A stretch of 64,000 nt of DNA from Parasedimentitalea marina (GTDB lineage: Bacteria > Pseudomonadota > Alphaproteobacteria > Rhodobacterales > Rhodobacteraceae). Numbering within the stretch: position 1 is the first letter of the stretch; the number at the start of each line of letters is the position of its first letter. The position numbers and the translations under genes were made by a program. Below are positions 37,841 to 47,737 of the stretch, one piece after another. The notes below the pieces were generated by a model. The model did not search any database. It was given only the letters and a program-made list of their open reading frames with translations, and was not told where the DNA came from. The DNA is taken from contig NZ_CP033219.1 in NCBI RefSeq assembly GCF_004006175.1, positions 248,001 through 312,000 of the forward strand, given 5' to 3'.

Positions 37841-38338
37841 TTAGGCGCTTTCCAGTTCACGCGGCACAACAAAATCCACCAGCTTACCGGTGCCCCATTC
37901 CAGCTTGGTCCAGCTGGGAATATCAAACTCCAGGATCAATGTGCTGCCAGTGGGGTAGTTGAAAAACCGAGGGTGTTCAGGATGTTCTGACGCCATGCCC
38001 TGAGCAAAGGAACCGATACCAGGATTGTGCCCCAATATCATAGTGCAGGGGCGCTCGGCCTCGCTGAGAACCTGAAAGATGATGTCAGCACTGGCGTGGT
38101 ACAGGCGCTCAACAAACACCGCAGGGGATTGCAACTTCATCCGGTCATAGGTCTCGCGGGTGCGCTGCGAAGGCGAGGAGATCACCTGATCAGGCACATG
38201 GCCTTTTTCACGTAGCCAACACCCCAGCACGGAGGCTGATTGGCGGCCCCGCTTGTTCAGGGGGCGGGCGTGGTCGCTGGGTGCAGTGCTGTCCCAAGCG
38301 GATTTGGCGTGGCGGGTCAGGATCAATGTGCATGTCAT
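37841..38338 (-). CDS. Histidine phosphatase family protein (SixA-like)
   Basis: A 165-residue phosphatase. LTRHAKSAWD at residues 7-16 carries the catalytic RH-x-x-S form of the RHG motif seen in SixA; the second His is in ILGHNPGIG. SixA dephosphorylates phospho-histidine in phosphorelays, but many relatives act on small molecules. It overlaps the Fe-S protein gene upstream by four bases. Confidence 0.88.
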   Translation of the reverse strand: MTCTLILTRHAKSAWDSTAPSDHARPLNKRGRQSASVLGCWLREKGHVPDQVISSPSQRTRETYDRMKLQSPAVFVERLYHASADIIFQVLSEAERPCTMILGHNPGIGSFAQGMASEHPEHPRFFNYPTGSTLILEFDIPSWTKLEWGTGKLVDFVVPRELESA

Positions 38339-38994
38339 ATGAAATGAAAATAGCGCATATGATGAGAAGATTGCGAAAAATCTCGATTTGCCCCCAAACT
38401 AAGCGGACAAGCGCGCCTTGCGATGCAGCCATGCGCCATACATTCGGTGCCTTTGTCGCTATCCAAATGCTGGTGGCAGGGCTGCAGATTGTAGGGGCCA
38501 CCATCGACAAAAGCACCGACAGGACAAGAGGTTAGGCAAGGTTTGTCGGCACAGGTATCGCAGGGTGACGGGGCAGTTGGCGCGGGTGGAATGTCGATTT
38601 CATCGGCAAAATGCAGGGCGCCGCGAAAAGAGATCATAAGCCCCACCTGATCATGCACCATCATCTGCGAGGGCGAGGAAAAGGCCCGGCCAGAGGCCAA
38701 AGCCCAGTTGATAAATGGCGCATAGGGTGGTCCGCCAAAGGGAAAATGAGCCGTCGCAGAGAATCGCTGCGCGAGGGCGCTGACCACGCGACGGGACCAG
38801 CGATCCACGGGGTCGGGGGCGCCATCAGAATATTCGGCTGACGCGGTGAACGCAGGCCAGAACGCGCCGGCGGTGCCCAACAGCACCAAGGTGCCCGTTG
38901 TCAGGCCGGTAACAGGGGAGCGGCGCGGGTGCAGGCTGCCGTGGATTTCCAACCCCTGTGCCTGAACGGCGCTGTTGACGTGCTCAAAAGTCAT
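38335..38994 (-). CDS. Ferredoxin-like 4Fe-4S protein
   Basis: A 219-residue soluble protein. The C-terminal third carries CDTCADKPCLTSCPVGAF, then further cysteines at C-x4-HG-C-x5-C-P (CMAHGCIARRACP), enough for at least one [4Fe-4S] cluster. The arrangement resembles the ferredoxin part of the epoxyqueuosine reductase family, but the cobalamin domain is missing. It overlaps the fatty-acid hydroxylase gene by four bases on one side and the phosphatase on the other. Function unknown. Confidence 0.75.
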   Translation of the reverse strand: MTFEHVNSAVQAQGLEIHGSLHPRRSPVTGLTTGTLVLLGTAGAFWPAFTASAEYSDGAPDPVDRWSRRVVSALAQRFSATAHFPFGGPPYAPFINWALASGRAFSSPSQMMVHDQVGLMISFRGALHFADEIDIPPAPTAPSPCDTCADKPCLTSCPVGAFVDGGPYNLQPCHQHLDSDKGTECMAHGCIARRACPLSLGANRDFSQSSHHMRYFHFI

Positions 38995-39803
38995 TTGCGT
39001 TTGAACGGCAGTAGCAGGCTCCAGCCCAACTGGGCCGGGCGATCGTCTTGCCAGTGCAAACCAACGGTCATCTGGTCTTGTCCCTTGGAGGGCTGGGCGA
39101 CATAGGTGCGAAACACCCGGTCCCAGATTGACAGGGCAAAGCCATAGTTGCTGTCATGTTCCGTACGTTGGGCCGAGTGATGCACGCGGTGCATGTCCGG
39201 AGTGACCAGAACCAGCCGCACGATGCGATCAACGGCGGGCGGCAGGCGCAGGTTGGAATGGTTGAACATCGCGGTTCCGTTCAAAATGATCTCAAACAGG
39301 ACCACCGCCACAGCGGAAGGGCCCAACAGGTAGATAAGTCCGACCTTTAGCAGCATGGACAGGGCAATCTCGACGGGGTGAAATCGAACGGCTGTGGTCA
39401 CGTCCATGTCCCGGTCCGCGTGATGCACCCGGTGCAGACGCCACAGCAGCGGTATTTTATGGGTGATCAGGTGCTGCAACCAGATCGCCAAATCAAGAAT
39501 AAGGACCGCCAGAGTCAGCTCGATGACATTTGGCAACTCTACCATGTTGAACAGGCCCCAGCCGCTGCTCTGGGCGTTGAGCGCGGCTCCGACCGCCAGT
39601 AACGGCAGTCCAATGGCCAAAGCGTTCAGGGTCACGGTGTTCAGACCTGACATCACAAGATTAGTTACCCATCGCCCCTTGCGCGGCAAGCGCCGTTCCC
39701 GGCGAGGGGCAAGATGTTCCGCATAAGCGAACAGGGCGAACAGCCCCAGAAAAATTGAAAGTCGAAGTGTGGTTTCATGCTCCATGCATTCAGAAACACG
39801 CAT
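38991..39803 (-). CDS. Sterol desaturase / fatty acid hydroxylase family protein
   Basis: A 270-residue membrane di-iron oxygenase. Four to five hydrophobic helices and the histidine boxes HLITH, HRVHHADRDMD and MHRVHHSAQRTEHDSNYG bind the iron pair. Family members hydroxylate or desaturate sterols, carotenoids or fatty acids; bacterial ones are mostly uncharacterised. A second ATG at 39785 (MEHETTLRL) is an alternative start. The gene is coupled to the Fe-S protein downstream, which could supply electrons. Confidence 0.88.
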   Translation of the reverse strand: MRVSECMEHETTLRLSIFLGLFALFAYAEHLAPRRERRLPRKGRWVTNLVMSGLNTVTLNALAIGLPLLAVGAALNAQSSGWGLFNMVELPNVIELTLAVLILDLAIWLQHLITHKIPLLWRLHRVHHADRDMDVTTAVRFHPVEIALSMLLKVGLIYLLGPSAVAVVLFEIILNGTAMFNHSNLRLPPAVDRIVRLVLVTPDMHRVHHSAQRTEHDSNYGFALSIWDRVFRTYVAQPSKGQDQMTVGLHWQDDRPAQLGWSLLLPFKRK

Positions 39804-39858
39804 GTGAGGGCAAAACGCAAGCCTGCCGCAGACACGTTGTTGTCACAAAACGTCAGAT

Positions 39859-39877
39859 GGCGGGCTTTTCGCCCGCC
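39859..39877. terminator. Stem-loop between argB and the hydroxylase gene
   Basis: A 7-bp perfect GC stem (39859-39865 with 39871-39877) with a five-base loop lies downstream of argB on the minus strand. No T-run follows in that direction, so terminator function is uncertain. Confidence 0.4.
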
Positions 39878-39913
39878 AAAGCACGTCAGTTTGGGTGGAT
39901 CAGTCGGGGTGGT

Positions 39914-40777
39914 TTAGTCGGGGCGGATCATTGATCCGGCACCGTGCAGGGTGAACAGCTCGAGCAGGACCGAGTTTTGTACCCGTCCATCGACGATCGT
40001 ACAGGCCCGCACACCACTGCGCACCGCTTGCAGAGCGGTTTCGGTTTTGGGAATCATTCCCCCCGCGATCACACCGCTGCGGGTCATTTCCTCGACGTCT
40101 GTCGCCTTGAGTTCGGTCACAACTTCGCCGTTGGCATTCTTGACGCCGGCAACATCGGTCAGCAGCAACAACCGGTCCGCCTGAAGGGCCGCAGCAACGG
40201 CACCGGCGGCGGTATCACCGTTGATGTTAAAGGTTTCGCCATTGCGACCCGCGCCAATCGGGGCGATCACCGGGATCATGTCTTTCTCGAACAGGTGACG
40301 CAGAGCCGAAGGGTCCATGTCGGTGGGCGTACCGACAAAGCCTAATTCCGGATTGGTCTGGTCGCAGGTGATCAGGTTGGCATCTTTGCCGGACAGACCG
40401 ACACCCATACCACCCTGACGGTTGATCGCCTGAACGATGCGCTTGTTGACCAGCCCGGACAGCACCATCTCCACCACGTCCATGGTGGCCTTGTCTGTCA
40501 CACGTTTGCCGTTCACGAACTCAGACTTGATTTCCAGCTTTTCCAGCATGGCGTTGATCATCGGGCCGCCACCGTGGACGATCACCGGGTTGACCCCAAC
40601 CTGACGCAGCAAAACCATGTCACGGGCAAAGGTATCCATTGCCTCGTCACTGCCCATGGCGTGACCGCCGAGTTTGACCACGACAATGGCCCCATCATAG
40701 CGCTGCAAATACGGCAGAGCGCTGGATAATGTGGCGGCGGTGGCAATCCAATCGCGGTTCATTTCTTGCTTCTTCAT
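39914..40777 (-). CDS. argB: Acetylglutamate kinase
   Basis: Second enzyme of arginine biosynthesis; it phosphorylates N-acetylglutamate. The ATG at 40777 is preceded by AAGGGA at eight bases; the GTG one codon earlier is less likely. The 287 residues include [25 protein letters not shown] and the ATP-site [28 protein letters not shown]. It is a single gene, divergent from the SDR gene. Confidence 0.97.
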   Translation of the reverse strand: MKKQEMNRDWIATAATLSSALPYLQRYDGAIVVVKLGGHAMGSDEAMDTFARDMVLLRQVGVNPVIVHGGGPMINAMLEKLEIKSEFVNGKRVTDKATMDVVEMVLSGLVNKRIVQAINRQGGMGVGLSGKDANLITCDQTNPELGFVGTPTDMDPSALRHLFEKDMIPVIAPIGAGRNGETFNINGDTAAGAVAAALQADRLLLLTDVAGVKNANGEVVTELKATDVEEMTRSGVIAGGMIPKTETALQAVRSGVRACTIVDGRVQNSVLLELFTLHGAGSMIRPD

Positions 40778-40898
40778 CACTGGGGTCCCTTTGCTCGCTT
40801 CTGTTACGCGGTTCTGTCATCTGTGCCAAGTGTTGCGTTGCAGCGGCGGGCAGCGGTGATAGGGTCGCCAGCATAATCACAGGGTGAGGACCGGGTCG

Positions 40899-41627
40899 AT
40901 GCGCCAAAAGACAATGTTGCTGACAGGGGCGAGCCGGGGCATCGGTCATGCCACCGTACGCCGGTTCAATACCGAAGGTTGGCGGGTGATCACCTGCTCA
41001 CGCCATCCATTCCCCAAGGAATGCCCCTGGGGCGGCGGCCAGGAAAACCACGTGCAGGTCGATCTGGGCGATCCCGCCGGGACCATCAATGCGGTAGGTG
41101 TCATCCAAGACCTACTGGACGGGCCGCTGGATGCGCTGGTGAACAATGCCGGTATTTCCCCCAAGGGCCCGGACGGCGAACGGTTGAGCACGCTGGACAC
41201 CGATCTGATGGACTGGGGTCGGGTGTTTCACGTCAATTTCTTTGCATCCGTCGTGCTGGCGCGTGGGCTAAAGGACGAACTGGCGGCGGCCAAAGGATCT
41301 GTGGTCAATGTAACCTCGATTGCGGGCAGCCGGGTGCATCCCTTTGCGGGCGCCGCTTATGCAACATCCAAGGCCGCACTGGCAGCGCTGACGCGTGAAA
41401 TGGCGCATGACTTTGGCCCTCTGGGGGTACGGGTCAACGCAATTGCACCGGGCGAGGTGGAAACGGCCATTCTGTCGCCCGGCACGGACAAGATTGTCCG
41501 CAAGCTGCCGATGCAGCGGCTGGGCCAACCCGAGGAAGTGGCGGCGGCGATCTATTTCCTGTGTTCGCAGGATAGTTCCTACATTTCCGGGGCCGAGATA
41601 GAGGTGAACGGCGCCCAGCATGTCTGA
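40899..41627 (+). CDS. SDR family oxidoreductase
   Basis: Short-chain dehydrogenase/reductase of 242 residues. The ATG at 40899 follows GAGGA; an in-frame GTG at 40884 is the alternative. The cofactor motif TGASRGIGHA, the NNAG motif, the catalytic Ser region NVTSIAG and the YATSK motif are intact. The C-terminus (SGAEIEVNGAQHV) is classical. The substrate is unknown. It diverges from argB. Confidence 0.92.
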   Translation: MRQKTMLLTGASRGIGHATVRRFNTEGWRVITCSRHPFPKECPWGGGQENHVQVDLGDPAGTINAVGVIQDLLDGPLDALVNNAGISPKGPDGERLSTLDTDLMDWGRVFHVNFFASVVLARGLKDELAAAKGSVVNVTSIAGSRVHPFAGAAYATSKAALAALTREMAHDFGPLGVRVNAIAPGEVETAILSPGTDKIVRKLPMQRLGQPEEVAAAIYFLCSQDSSYISGAEIEVNGAQHV

Positions 41628-41643
41628 GTTTAGGCAGTGATTT

Positions 41644-41680
41644 AATCGGGCCGAGGAGTAATCCCAAGGCCCGATTTGGG
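41644..41680 (+). terminator. Possible terminator after the SDR gene
   Basis: A perfect 9-bp stem (41644-41652 with 41668-41676) has a long loop that itself can pair with the sequence just after the stem. A TTT follows. Weak, but placed 17 bases after the stop codon. Confidence 0.45.
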
Positions 41681-41793
41681 ATTTACAACAGGGCGTGATT
41701 TTACCCTTAGCTACCCGGATTTTCCTCCGTCGCGCCCGTTGGCCTGGATGATCAGCATCATGGCCAGGCCAGTGAGGGCCAGCGGTTCAAGGT

Positions 41794-42444
41794 TTAGACA
41801 AGTCCAACGATGATGGAGCGCAGGGTTGCGATGCCGTCGCCTTTTTCGGACGAGGTCACGACCATTTCGGGATAGGCGGCCGGGTGCGTTGCCAGTTTGC
41901 TGCGCACTTGGTTCAGCATGGCGTCACGATCCTTGTCTTTGACCTTGTCCATTTTGGTCAGCACGCACTGGAAAGTCACCGCCGAGCTGTCGAGCAGCGA
42001 CATGATCTCTTCGTCCACTGGTTTCACACCGTGGCGACCGTCGATCAATACAAAGGCGCGGCGCAGGGTCTGACGGCCAGACAGGTATTGTTTCAGCAGG
42101 CGCTGCCATTTTTCGACCACAGGCAGGGGCGCGTTGGCATAGCCATAGCCGGGAAGGTCGACCAGATAGTGGTCGGGGCCCTGGGTGAAGTAGTTGATTT
42201 CCTGGGTGCGGCCCGGTGTGTTTGACGCCCGTGCCAGACCCTTGGTGCCGGTCAGCGCATTGATCAGGCTGGACTTGCCCACGTTGGAGCGGCCGGCAAA
42301 GCAGACCTCCATCCGGTCGGCAGGCGGCAGGCCGGACATGGCGACCACACCTTTGACGAACTCGGACTCGCCGGCAAACAGCTTGCGGCCCTTTTCGGTT
42401 GTGAAGTCATCTGGCGATTCGGCCAGGGTAAATTGGATTTGCAT
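41794..42444 (-). CDS. yihA: Ribosome biogenesis GTP-binding protein YihA/YsxC (EngB)
   Basis: Essential GTPase in large-subunit assembly. The 216 residues include G1 GRSNVGKSSL near residue 51, G3 DLPGYGYA, and G4 LTKMDKV. The start ATG overlaps the stop of the MOSC gene. This yidC-MOSC-yihA order is conserved in Rhodobacteraceae, next to argB. Confidence 0.96.
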   Translation of the reverse strand: MQIQFTLAESPDDFTTEKGRKLFAGESEFVKGVVAMSGLPPADRMEVCFAGRSNVGKSSLINALTGTKGLARASNTPGRTQEINYFTQGPDHYLVDLPGYGYANAPLPVVEKWQRLLKQYLSGRQTLRRAFVLIDGRHGVKPVDEEIMSLLDSSAVTFQCVLTKMDKVKDKDRDAMLNQVRSKLATHPAAYPEMVVTSSEKGDGIATLRSIIVGLV

Positions 42445-43196
42445 CAGAGCACCTTTACTGCGTCGCCGGTTTTGATCGCACCGCCCCGGATCACTTCGGC
42501 GTAGACCGAGAAATCCTGATGGCCCCAGGTGTCTTTCAGAACCTTAAGAGTATCGGCGTCACGCACGCCGGTTTTGGGATTGGCGGTCGTGGCCAGACAG
42601 CGCACGACGCGCTCGCGTATTTTGAACACCGCTTCGCCGATTTGCACGCTGCGGTCAATCCAATCATTTTCAGCCCAGGCCTCGCCCAGATCAAACCAGA
42701 TGTTGCCGCGCCAGCGCAGGGGGGACAAGTCATGCCCGATCGCCTGCTCGACTGCCCGGTGCGACGCCAGATTGCACAGCGTAACCGAGGGGTAGTCCGT
42801 GTCGGTCATGCCGCGATCCAGCACCCGGATGATCCGGGCCGAGGCCGCACGATTGGCTGGCATCAGCGGTTTCACCCAGTCCAGAAAACCGGGCAGGTCG
42901 CGTGCATCTTCAGGCCCGAAGCTGAACTCGGGACGATTTGGGTGATTTAAGGTGACACGGCCACTGGCGTCGTCCAGCCGGGTGCTGATCGCCATCAGAT
43001 CCGGCGCCTTGGAGCCACGGCTGAAATTGGCACATGGCGCCCACTGGGTGCCATCGGCCTTGGCGGCCTCATGGGCAACGGCCCAAACACGATCGCCGGG
43101 CATGGTTTGCCCGGCGATCATAGTAACGGTGTCCAGCAGTTCCCGACCATGTGATTTGATCGGGTGCCGCCAGATGTCAGTAACTTGGTTTGTCAT
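42444..43196 (-). CDS. MOSC domain protein
   Basis: A 250-residue protein with the N-terminal beta-barrel part (TDIWRHPIKSHGRELLDTV) and the MOSC core YPSVTLCNLASHRAVEQAIGHDLSPLRWRGNIWF. The MOSC cysteine is expected near the end (ERVVRCLATTANPKTGVRD), where it may carry sulfur to the molybdenum cofactor or reduce N-hydroxylated compounds. It overlaps yidC at its start and yihA at its end. Confidence 0.9.
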   Translation of the reverse strand: MTNQVTDIWRHPIKSHGRELLDTVTMIAGQTMPGDRVWAVAHEAAKADGTQWAPCANFSRGSKAPDLMAISTRLDDASGRVTLNHPNRPEFSFGPEDARDLPGFLDWVKPLMPANRAASARIIRVLDRGMTDTDYPSVTLCNLASHRAVEQAIGHDLSPLRWRGNIWFDLGEAWAENDWIDRSVQIGEAVFKIRERVVRCLATTANPKTGVRDADTLKVLKDTWGHQDFSVYAEVIRGGAIKTGDAVKVL

Positions 43197-45010
43197 TTTT
43201 CATCCGTCTTGGGCGTTTTCTTAAAGCCTGACTTAATGTTACCGAAAATATCCGGCGTGTAGCCCTGACTACGCATGATCAGATACTGCTGGGTAAAGGT
43301 GATCGTGTTGTTGGCGATCCAGTACACCACCAGACCCGAAGCAAAGCCGCCCAGCATGAACATGAACACCCATGGCATCCAGGCAAAGATCATCTGCTGA
43401 GTTGGATCTGTTGGTGCCGGGTTCAGCTTTTGCTGCAGGAACATCGAGATGCCCAACAGAAGCGGCAAAATACCAATGAACACGGTTGCCATCAGGGTTC
43501 CTGGCTCAGGTGCGCCCCAGGGCAGCAGACCATAGACGTTCATGATCGAGGTGGGGTCCGGCATGCTGAGATCCTGGAACGGACCAAAGAAGGGCGCCTG
43601 CCGCAGTTCGAAGGTGACAAAGATCACCTTGTACAGCGAGAAGAAGATCGGGATCTGCATCAGGATCGGCAGACAACCCGCAGCGGGGTTCACCTTTTCC
43701 TTCTTGTACAGCTCCATCATGCCCTTCTGGACCGCCTGACGGTCGTCGCCAGCCTTTTTCTTCAGCTCTTCCATCTGCGGCTGCAGTTCCTTCATCTTCG
43801 CCATCGAGACGTAGGACTTATAGGCCAGCGGGAACAGAATTGCCTTGATGATCAGGGTCAGGACGATGATCGAAACGCCCATGTTGCCGATGATCTGGTT
43901 GAGATTGTGCAGCAGCCAGAAGATCGGCTTGGTCAGGAAGAAGAACCAGCCCCAGTCGATACTGTTGATGTAGCCGTCAACGCCGTCCGCTTCGTAGGCG
44001 CGGATGGTGGACCATTCCTTGGCCCCGGCAAACAACTGACTGGTGACTTCAGACGATTGGCCTGACGCGACGGTCATGGTCGGCAGCACGATGTCGGTTT
44101 GGTAGATATCGCGACGTTCGTCATATTTGGCGATCGAGCGGAAGGATTGTCCGCCAGCTGGAATCAGTGTCGACATCCAATAGTGGTCGGTAAAACCAAC
44201 CCAACCGTTAGCTTCGACCTGGAACACCTCGGCCGGTACGCCCTCACGTTCGTTGACGTCGAGATCAGGCATGTTGCCGTATTTGGTCTCGCTTAGCGTG
44301 CCGTCGGTCATGCTGATGGCGCCTTCGTGCAGGATGAAGAAGTTCTTCAGGTCTGCAGGCTCGCCGTGACGCGCCAGGGTGCCGTAAGGGGCCAGTGCCA
44401 CCGGGGCGCCGCTGTTGTTGGCCACCGACTGGGTGACGCTGAACATATAGTCGGTGTCGACCGCAATTGTGCGCGAGAAGGTCAGGCCAGCGCCATTGTC
44501 CCAGGTCATGGTGACCGGGGTCTCTGGGGTCAGTATGCCGGTGCCCTGGGCTTGCCAGATGGTATTGGCACCCGGAACCGCATCGGCGGACAATCCGGCC
44601 GCCGGCGCCCAGCCATAGAGCGCGTAATAGGCGCCAGGCTCACCCACGGGGGAGAGCATCTTGACGATTGCAGCCTCTGCGTCGATTGCAACGCGATAGT
44701 CCTTCAGCGACAGATCGTCGATGCGGCCACCCTGCAGCGAGATGCTGCCGGACAGGCGCGGCGTGTCGATGTCGATGCGTGGCGCGCTTGGTGCCTCGGC
44801 TTCGGCCGCCTGTGCCGTTGCAGTGGCGTCAGCTGCAGCGGTGCTGCCAACGGCCGGGGCGCCCGCGGTGCCGTTTTCGGCACTCGTTTCGGTCGCCACG
44901 GGATCCACTGTCGGAACCGGCTCTGGTGGTGGAAAAAAGGTATACCAACCGAGAATCACTAAGAAGCTGAGCACGGTCGCGAGTATTAGATTTTTGTTCT
45001 GGTCGTCCAT
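43193..45010 (-). CDS. yidC: Membrane protein insertase YidC
   Basis: Inserts and folds inner-membrane proteins with and without SecYEG. The conserved start MDDQNKNLILATVLSFLVILGW places the ATG at 45010 (605 residues), although the frame is open to 45070. The N-terminal anchor helix is followed by an Ala/Thr-rich linker, a periplasmic beta domain (about 85-350) and five C-terminal helices with MKELQPQMEELKKKAGDDRQ in the cytosolic hairpin. It starts the yidC-MOSC-yihA coupled operon. Confidence 0.97.
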   Translation of the reverse strand: MDDQNKNLILATVLSFLVILGWYTFFPPPEPVPTVDPVATETSAENGTAGAPAVGSTAAADATATAQAAEAEAPSAPRIDIDTPRLSGSISLQGGRIDDLSLKDYRVAIDAEAAIVKMLSPVGEPGAYYALYGWAPAAGLSADAVPGANTIWQAQGTGILTPETPVTMTWDNGAGLTFSRTIAVDTDYMFSVTQSVANNSGAPVALAPYGTLARHGEPADLKNFFILHEGAISMTDGTLSETKYGNMPDLDVNEREGVPAEVFQVEANGWVGFTDHYWMSTLIPAGGQSFRSIAKYDERRDIYQTDIVLPTMTVASGQSSEVTSQLFAGAKEWSTIRAYEADGVDGYINSIDWGWFFFLTKPIFWLLHNLNQIIGNMGVSIIVLTLIIKAILFPLAYKSYVSMAKMKELQPQMEELKKKAGDDRQAVQKGMMELYKKEKVNPAAGCLPILMQIPIFFSLYKVIFVTFELRQAPFFGPFQDLSMPDPTSIMNVYGLLPWGAPEPGTLMATVFIGILPLLLGISMFLQQKLNPAPTDPTQQMIFAWMPWVFMFMLGGFASGLVVYWIANNTITFTQQYLIMRSQGYTPDIFGNIKSGFKKTPKTDEK

Positions 45011-45133
45011 TTGGGACCGGCACCTTGTACATGGAATGACAGGGTGTGGTTCAACAGAGATGCACCCCAAAGGTCAAGCAGATTCGGGTGCATCGGGGCG
45101 TCATTCCGCCCCAAAGGGGCATTTCAAACGCGA

Positions 45134-46678
45134 TTAGGGGCGTTGGGTGCCGATCACCGGGGCATCCTGCAGTTTTGCCTGATGCGCGGTGATCCAGTCC
45201 AGGGTCTGATCAAAGGGCATCGGGCGGCCAATGCCAAAGCCCTGAACATGGTCACATCCCAGCTGTGCCAGCAGCGCGTGTTCGCCCACGGTTTCGACCC
45301 CTTCGGCCAGGGTTTCCAGGTCCAGTCGCTCGGCCATGGTCAGGATCGCGCCAATCAGTTTTTGCTGTTCGGGGTCGCGGTCGGCCTTCATCACAAAGGA
45401 GCGGTCGATCTTGATGCGGGAGATGTTGAAACGGCGCACCGAGGCAATAGAGGCATGGCCGGTGCCAAAGTCATCCAGATCAATCTGACAGCCGAGCGCA
45501 CCAAGGCCGTAGATATTTCGCGTAATCATATCATCAGGTGAGTCGCTGACCACTGTTTCCAGAATTTCGACAGCCAGTCGTTCGGGGGGCAGCTCGAACC
45601 GTTCCATCTCCCATTTGACGCGGTCCACAAGGCCCGGGTTTTTCAGCTCGTCCGTCGCGAAGTTGACACCAACTGCCGGCACTTCGACACCGGCAGCGTC
45701 CCATGCCTTTAGGGCGGTCAGGGCGTGATACAGCATGACCTGGCTAAGTTGTTCCATCAATCCTGCTTCTTCCAGGGCGGGCAGGAAGGTTGAGGGCGGA
45801 ATCATACCGTGCACCGGGTGCGACCAGCGGGCCAGCGCCTCGAAGCCGCTGACTTTGCCAGTGTCCGTCGAGATTTGAGGCTGGAACCAGGGTTGGATTT
45901 GCCCGCCTTCCAGGGCGGCTGCTGCATCTTCACGCAGATCACTACGGGCTTTGGTGCGGCGATGAATGTCGTTGGAATAGGCGCGGATACCTGAGGGCCC
46001 ATTGTGCTGTGCCTCGGCCAGCGCGGCATTTGCCGCAGCAAACCAGTCGGCAGCGCTATGCCCCGGAGCGCGGCTGCGCATGCAAAAGCCAACGGAACAG
46101 GACTGATACAACGAAGCCCCGTCCAAAGAAATGGGTTGTTCCAGTGAGGCCTGCAGCCGTCCTGCCATCTGAACCGTGAGCTCCAGATCCAGGTTCTGCA
46201 CCGGGGTCAGGCAAATAGCGAATTTGCTGTCACCGATTCGGGCCACTGTGTCCTTGTCTCGCAGGGCTTCGATAATCCGTTCACCGCAACGCTGCACAAC
46301 AGAATCGCCGGCCGATTGGCCGTGTCGGGCAATTAGTTCTTTGTATTCGTCGATTTCCAAAACCATCACTGCGGATTTCAAACTGGTATCGTCGGTGTCA
46401 TTGTGAACCTGATCCAACACCAGTTCAAAGCCTTCACGCAACAGCATACCGGTGACGCTATCACGTGGAATATAGGATCCTTTGTCCTTGCCAAAGACCC
46501 CTAAGGCGGCAAACAGCAGTGGCAACCCCAGAGCAACAGTCAATAACGCAGCCTCACCCCCCAGCCAGAAGGTGCCAAGGGTCACAGCGGGAAGAAAGGC
46601 AAGAATTGGCGGGCCAAGCAAAACCGGAGCGATTTTGCGTCGAATTCGCATCAAGCGATCTGAATCCGGATTGAGCAT
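45134..46678 (-). CDS. GGDEF-EAL protein with degenerate GGDEF, probable c-di-GMP phosphodiesterase
   Basis: A 514-residue inner-membrane protein. Two N-terminal helices lie at about 14-62. The GGDEF-like domain (about 65-230) has RIGDSKF where the active GGDEF motif should be, so it should not make c-di-GMP. The EAL domain keeps its key residues: FEALARW, the Asn in VNFATDEL, the Glu in EILETVV, DLDDFGTGHAS, the Lys in RIKIDRSF, and AEGVET. It should hydrolyse c-di-GMP. It lies alone between yidC and ttcA. Confidence 0.9.
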   Translation of the reverse strand: MLNPDSDRLMRIRRKIAPVLLGPPILAFLPAVTLGTFWLGGEAALLTVALGLPLLFAALGVFGKDKGSYIPRDSVTGMLLREGFELVLDQVHNDTDDTSLKSAVMVLEIDEYKELIARHGQSAGDSVVQRCGERIIEALRDKDTVARIGDSKFAICLTPVQNLDLELTVQMAGRLQASLEQPISLDGASLYQSCSVGFCMRSRAPGHSAADWFAAANAALAEAQHNGPSGIRAYSNDIHRRTKARSDLREDAAAALEGGQIQPWFQPQISTDTGKVSGFEALARWSHPVHGMIPPSTFLPALEEAGLMEQLSQVMLYHALTALKAWDAAGVEVPAVGVNFATDELKNPGLVDRVKWEMERFELPPERLAVEILETVVSDSPDDMITRNIYGLGALGCQIDLDDFGTGHASIASVRRFNISRIKIDRSFVMKADRDPEQQKLIGAILTMAERLDLETLAEGVETVGEHALLAQLGCDHVQGFGIGRPMPFDQTLDWITAHQAKLQDAPVIGTQRP

Positions 46679-46748
46679 AAAATGACCTTTCGCCTAAACG
46701 CACACGACGCGTTGGTGTGACAATAGGCGTATGGGTCTGACTCGTCGG

Positions 46749-47645
46749 TTAACGCAGGACGGGAATATCGTCGAAAATTGTCTCAGATTCCGTGTTTTTG
46801 CGCTCTAATCCCAAAAAGTCGAATAATTTTGGGTCCAGCAGGTGCGATGGCCGGGCGTTCATCAGGGATCGGAACATAACCTGGCGGCGTCCGGGGCTGT
46901 TTGATTCCCAACCGTCGAGAATCTGTTTTACCTGCTGACGTTGTAACCCATCTTGGCTGCCACAAAGATCACAGGGGATAATCGGATAGTTCATCGCGCG
47001 GGCAAATTTCTCGCAGTCGGCCTCGGCTACATGGGCTAAGGGTCTGAAAACAAACAAGTCTCCTTCTTCATTGACCAGCTTTGGCGGCATGGTGGCCAAA
47101 CGCCCACCGTGAAACAGGTTCATGAAAAAAGTTTCCAGAATGTCGTCGCGATGGTGGCCCAGTACGACAGCGTTACATCCCTCTTCGCGTGCAACGCGAT
47201 ATAGATTGCCCCGGCGCAGGCGCGAACAGAGCGAGCAAAATGTGCGCCCGGCGGGGATCTTATCCATCACCACACTATAGGTGTCTTTATATTCGATTCG
47301 GTGCGGAACCCCCATCTGTTCCAGGAATTCTGGCAGAACGGTTGCGGGGAAACCAGGCTGGCCCTGATCCAGATTGCAAGCCAGAAGGTCGACCGGCAGC
47401 AATCCACGCCACTTGAGTTCGTACAGAACCGCAAGCAGAGTATAGCTGTCCTTGCCGCCTGACAGGCACACCAGCCACTTTTGCGGTTTGGCATCAGGGT
47501 CGTGGGCCCCTTGTTCAATCATGCCGTATTGCTCGATTGCCTCACGGGTGTAGCGCACGATGCGTTTGCGCAGTTTCTTGAACTCGGTGGTCGAGGGCGC
47601 CCCGGCGAACAGCGGGTGGATGGCATTGGTGTCTGTATCAAGCAT
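46749..47645 (-). CDS. ttcA: tRNA 2-thiocytidine(32) synthetase TtcA
   Basis: Adds sulfur to cytidine 32 of some tRNAs, using ATP and a [4Fe-4S] cluster. The 298 residues include the PP-loop [10 protein letters not shown] near residue 62 and the [10 protein letters not shown] pair of cysteines near 137, plus CDLCG near 225, which complete the cluster ligands. Intergenic spaces on both sides suggest it has its own promoter. Confidence 0.95.
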   Translation of the reverse strand: MLDTDTNAIHPLFAGAPSTTEFKKLRKRIVRYTREAIEQYGMIEQGAHDPDAKPQKWLVCLSGGKDSYTLLAVLYELKWRGLLPVDLLACNLDQGQPGFPATVLPEFLEQMGVPHRIEYKDTYSVVMDKIPAGRTFCSLCSRLRRGNLYRVAREEGCNAVVLGHHRDDILETFFMNLFHGGRLATMPPKLVNEEGDLFVFRPLAHVAEADCEKFARAMNYPIIPCDLCGSQDGLQRQQVKQILDGWESNSPGRRQVMFRSLMNARPSHLLDPKLFDFLGLERKNTESETIFDDIPVLR

Positions 47646-47737
47646 GTTGGGCCCCTAGCGGTTGCAGGGCCTTTTGCCAAGAAAAATCCAGATTGGCTAG
47701 GATTTCCTGCCTTGGGCATAGCCGTTAATCGGGCGAC

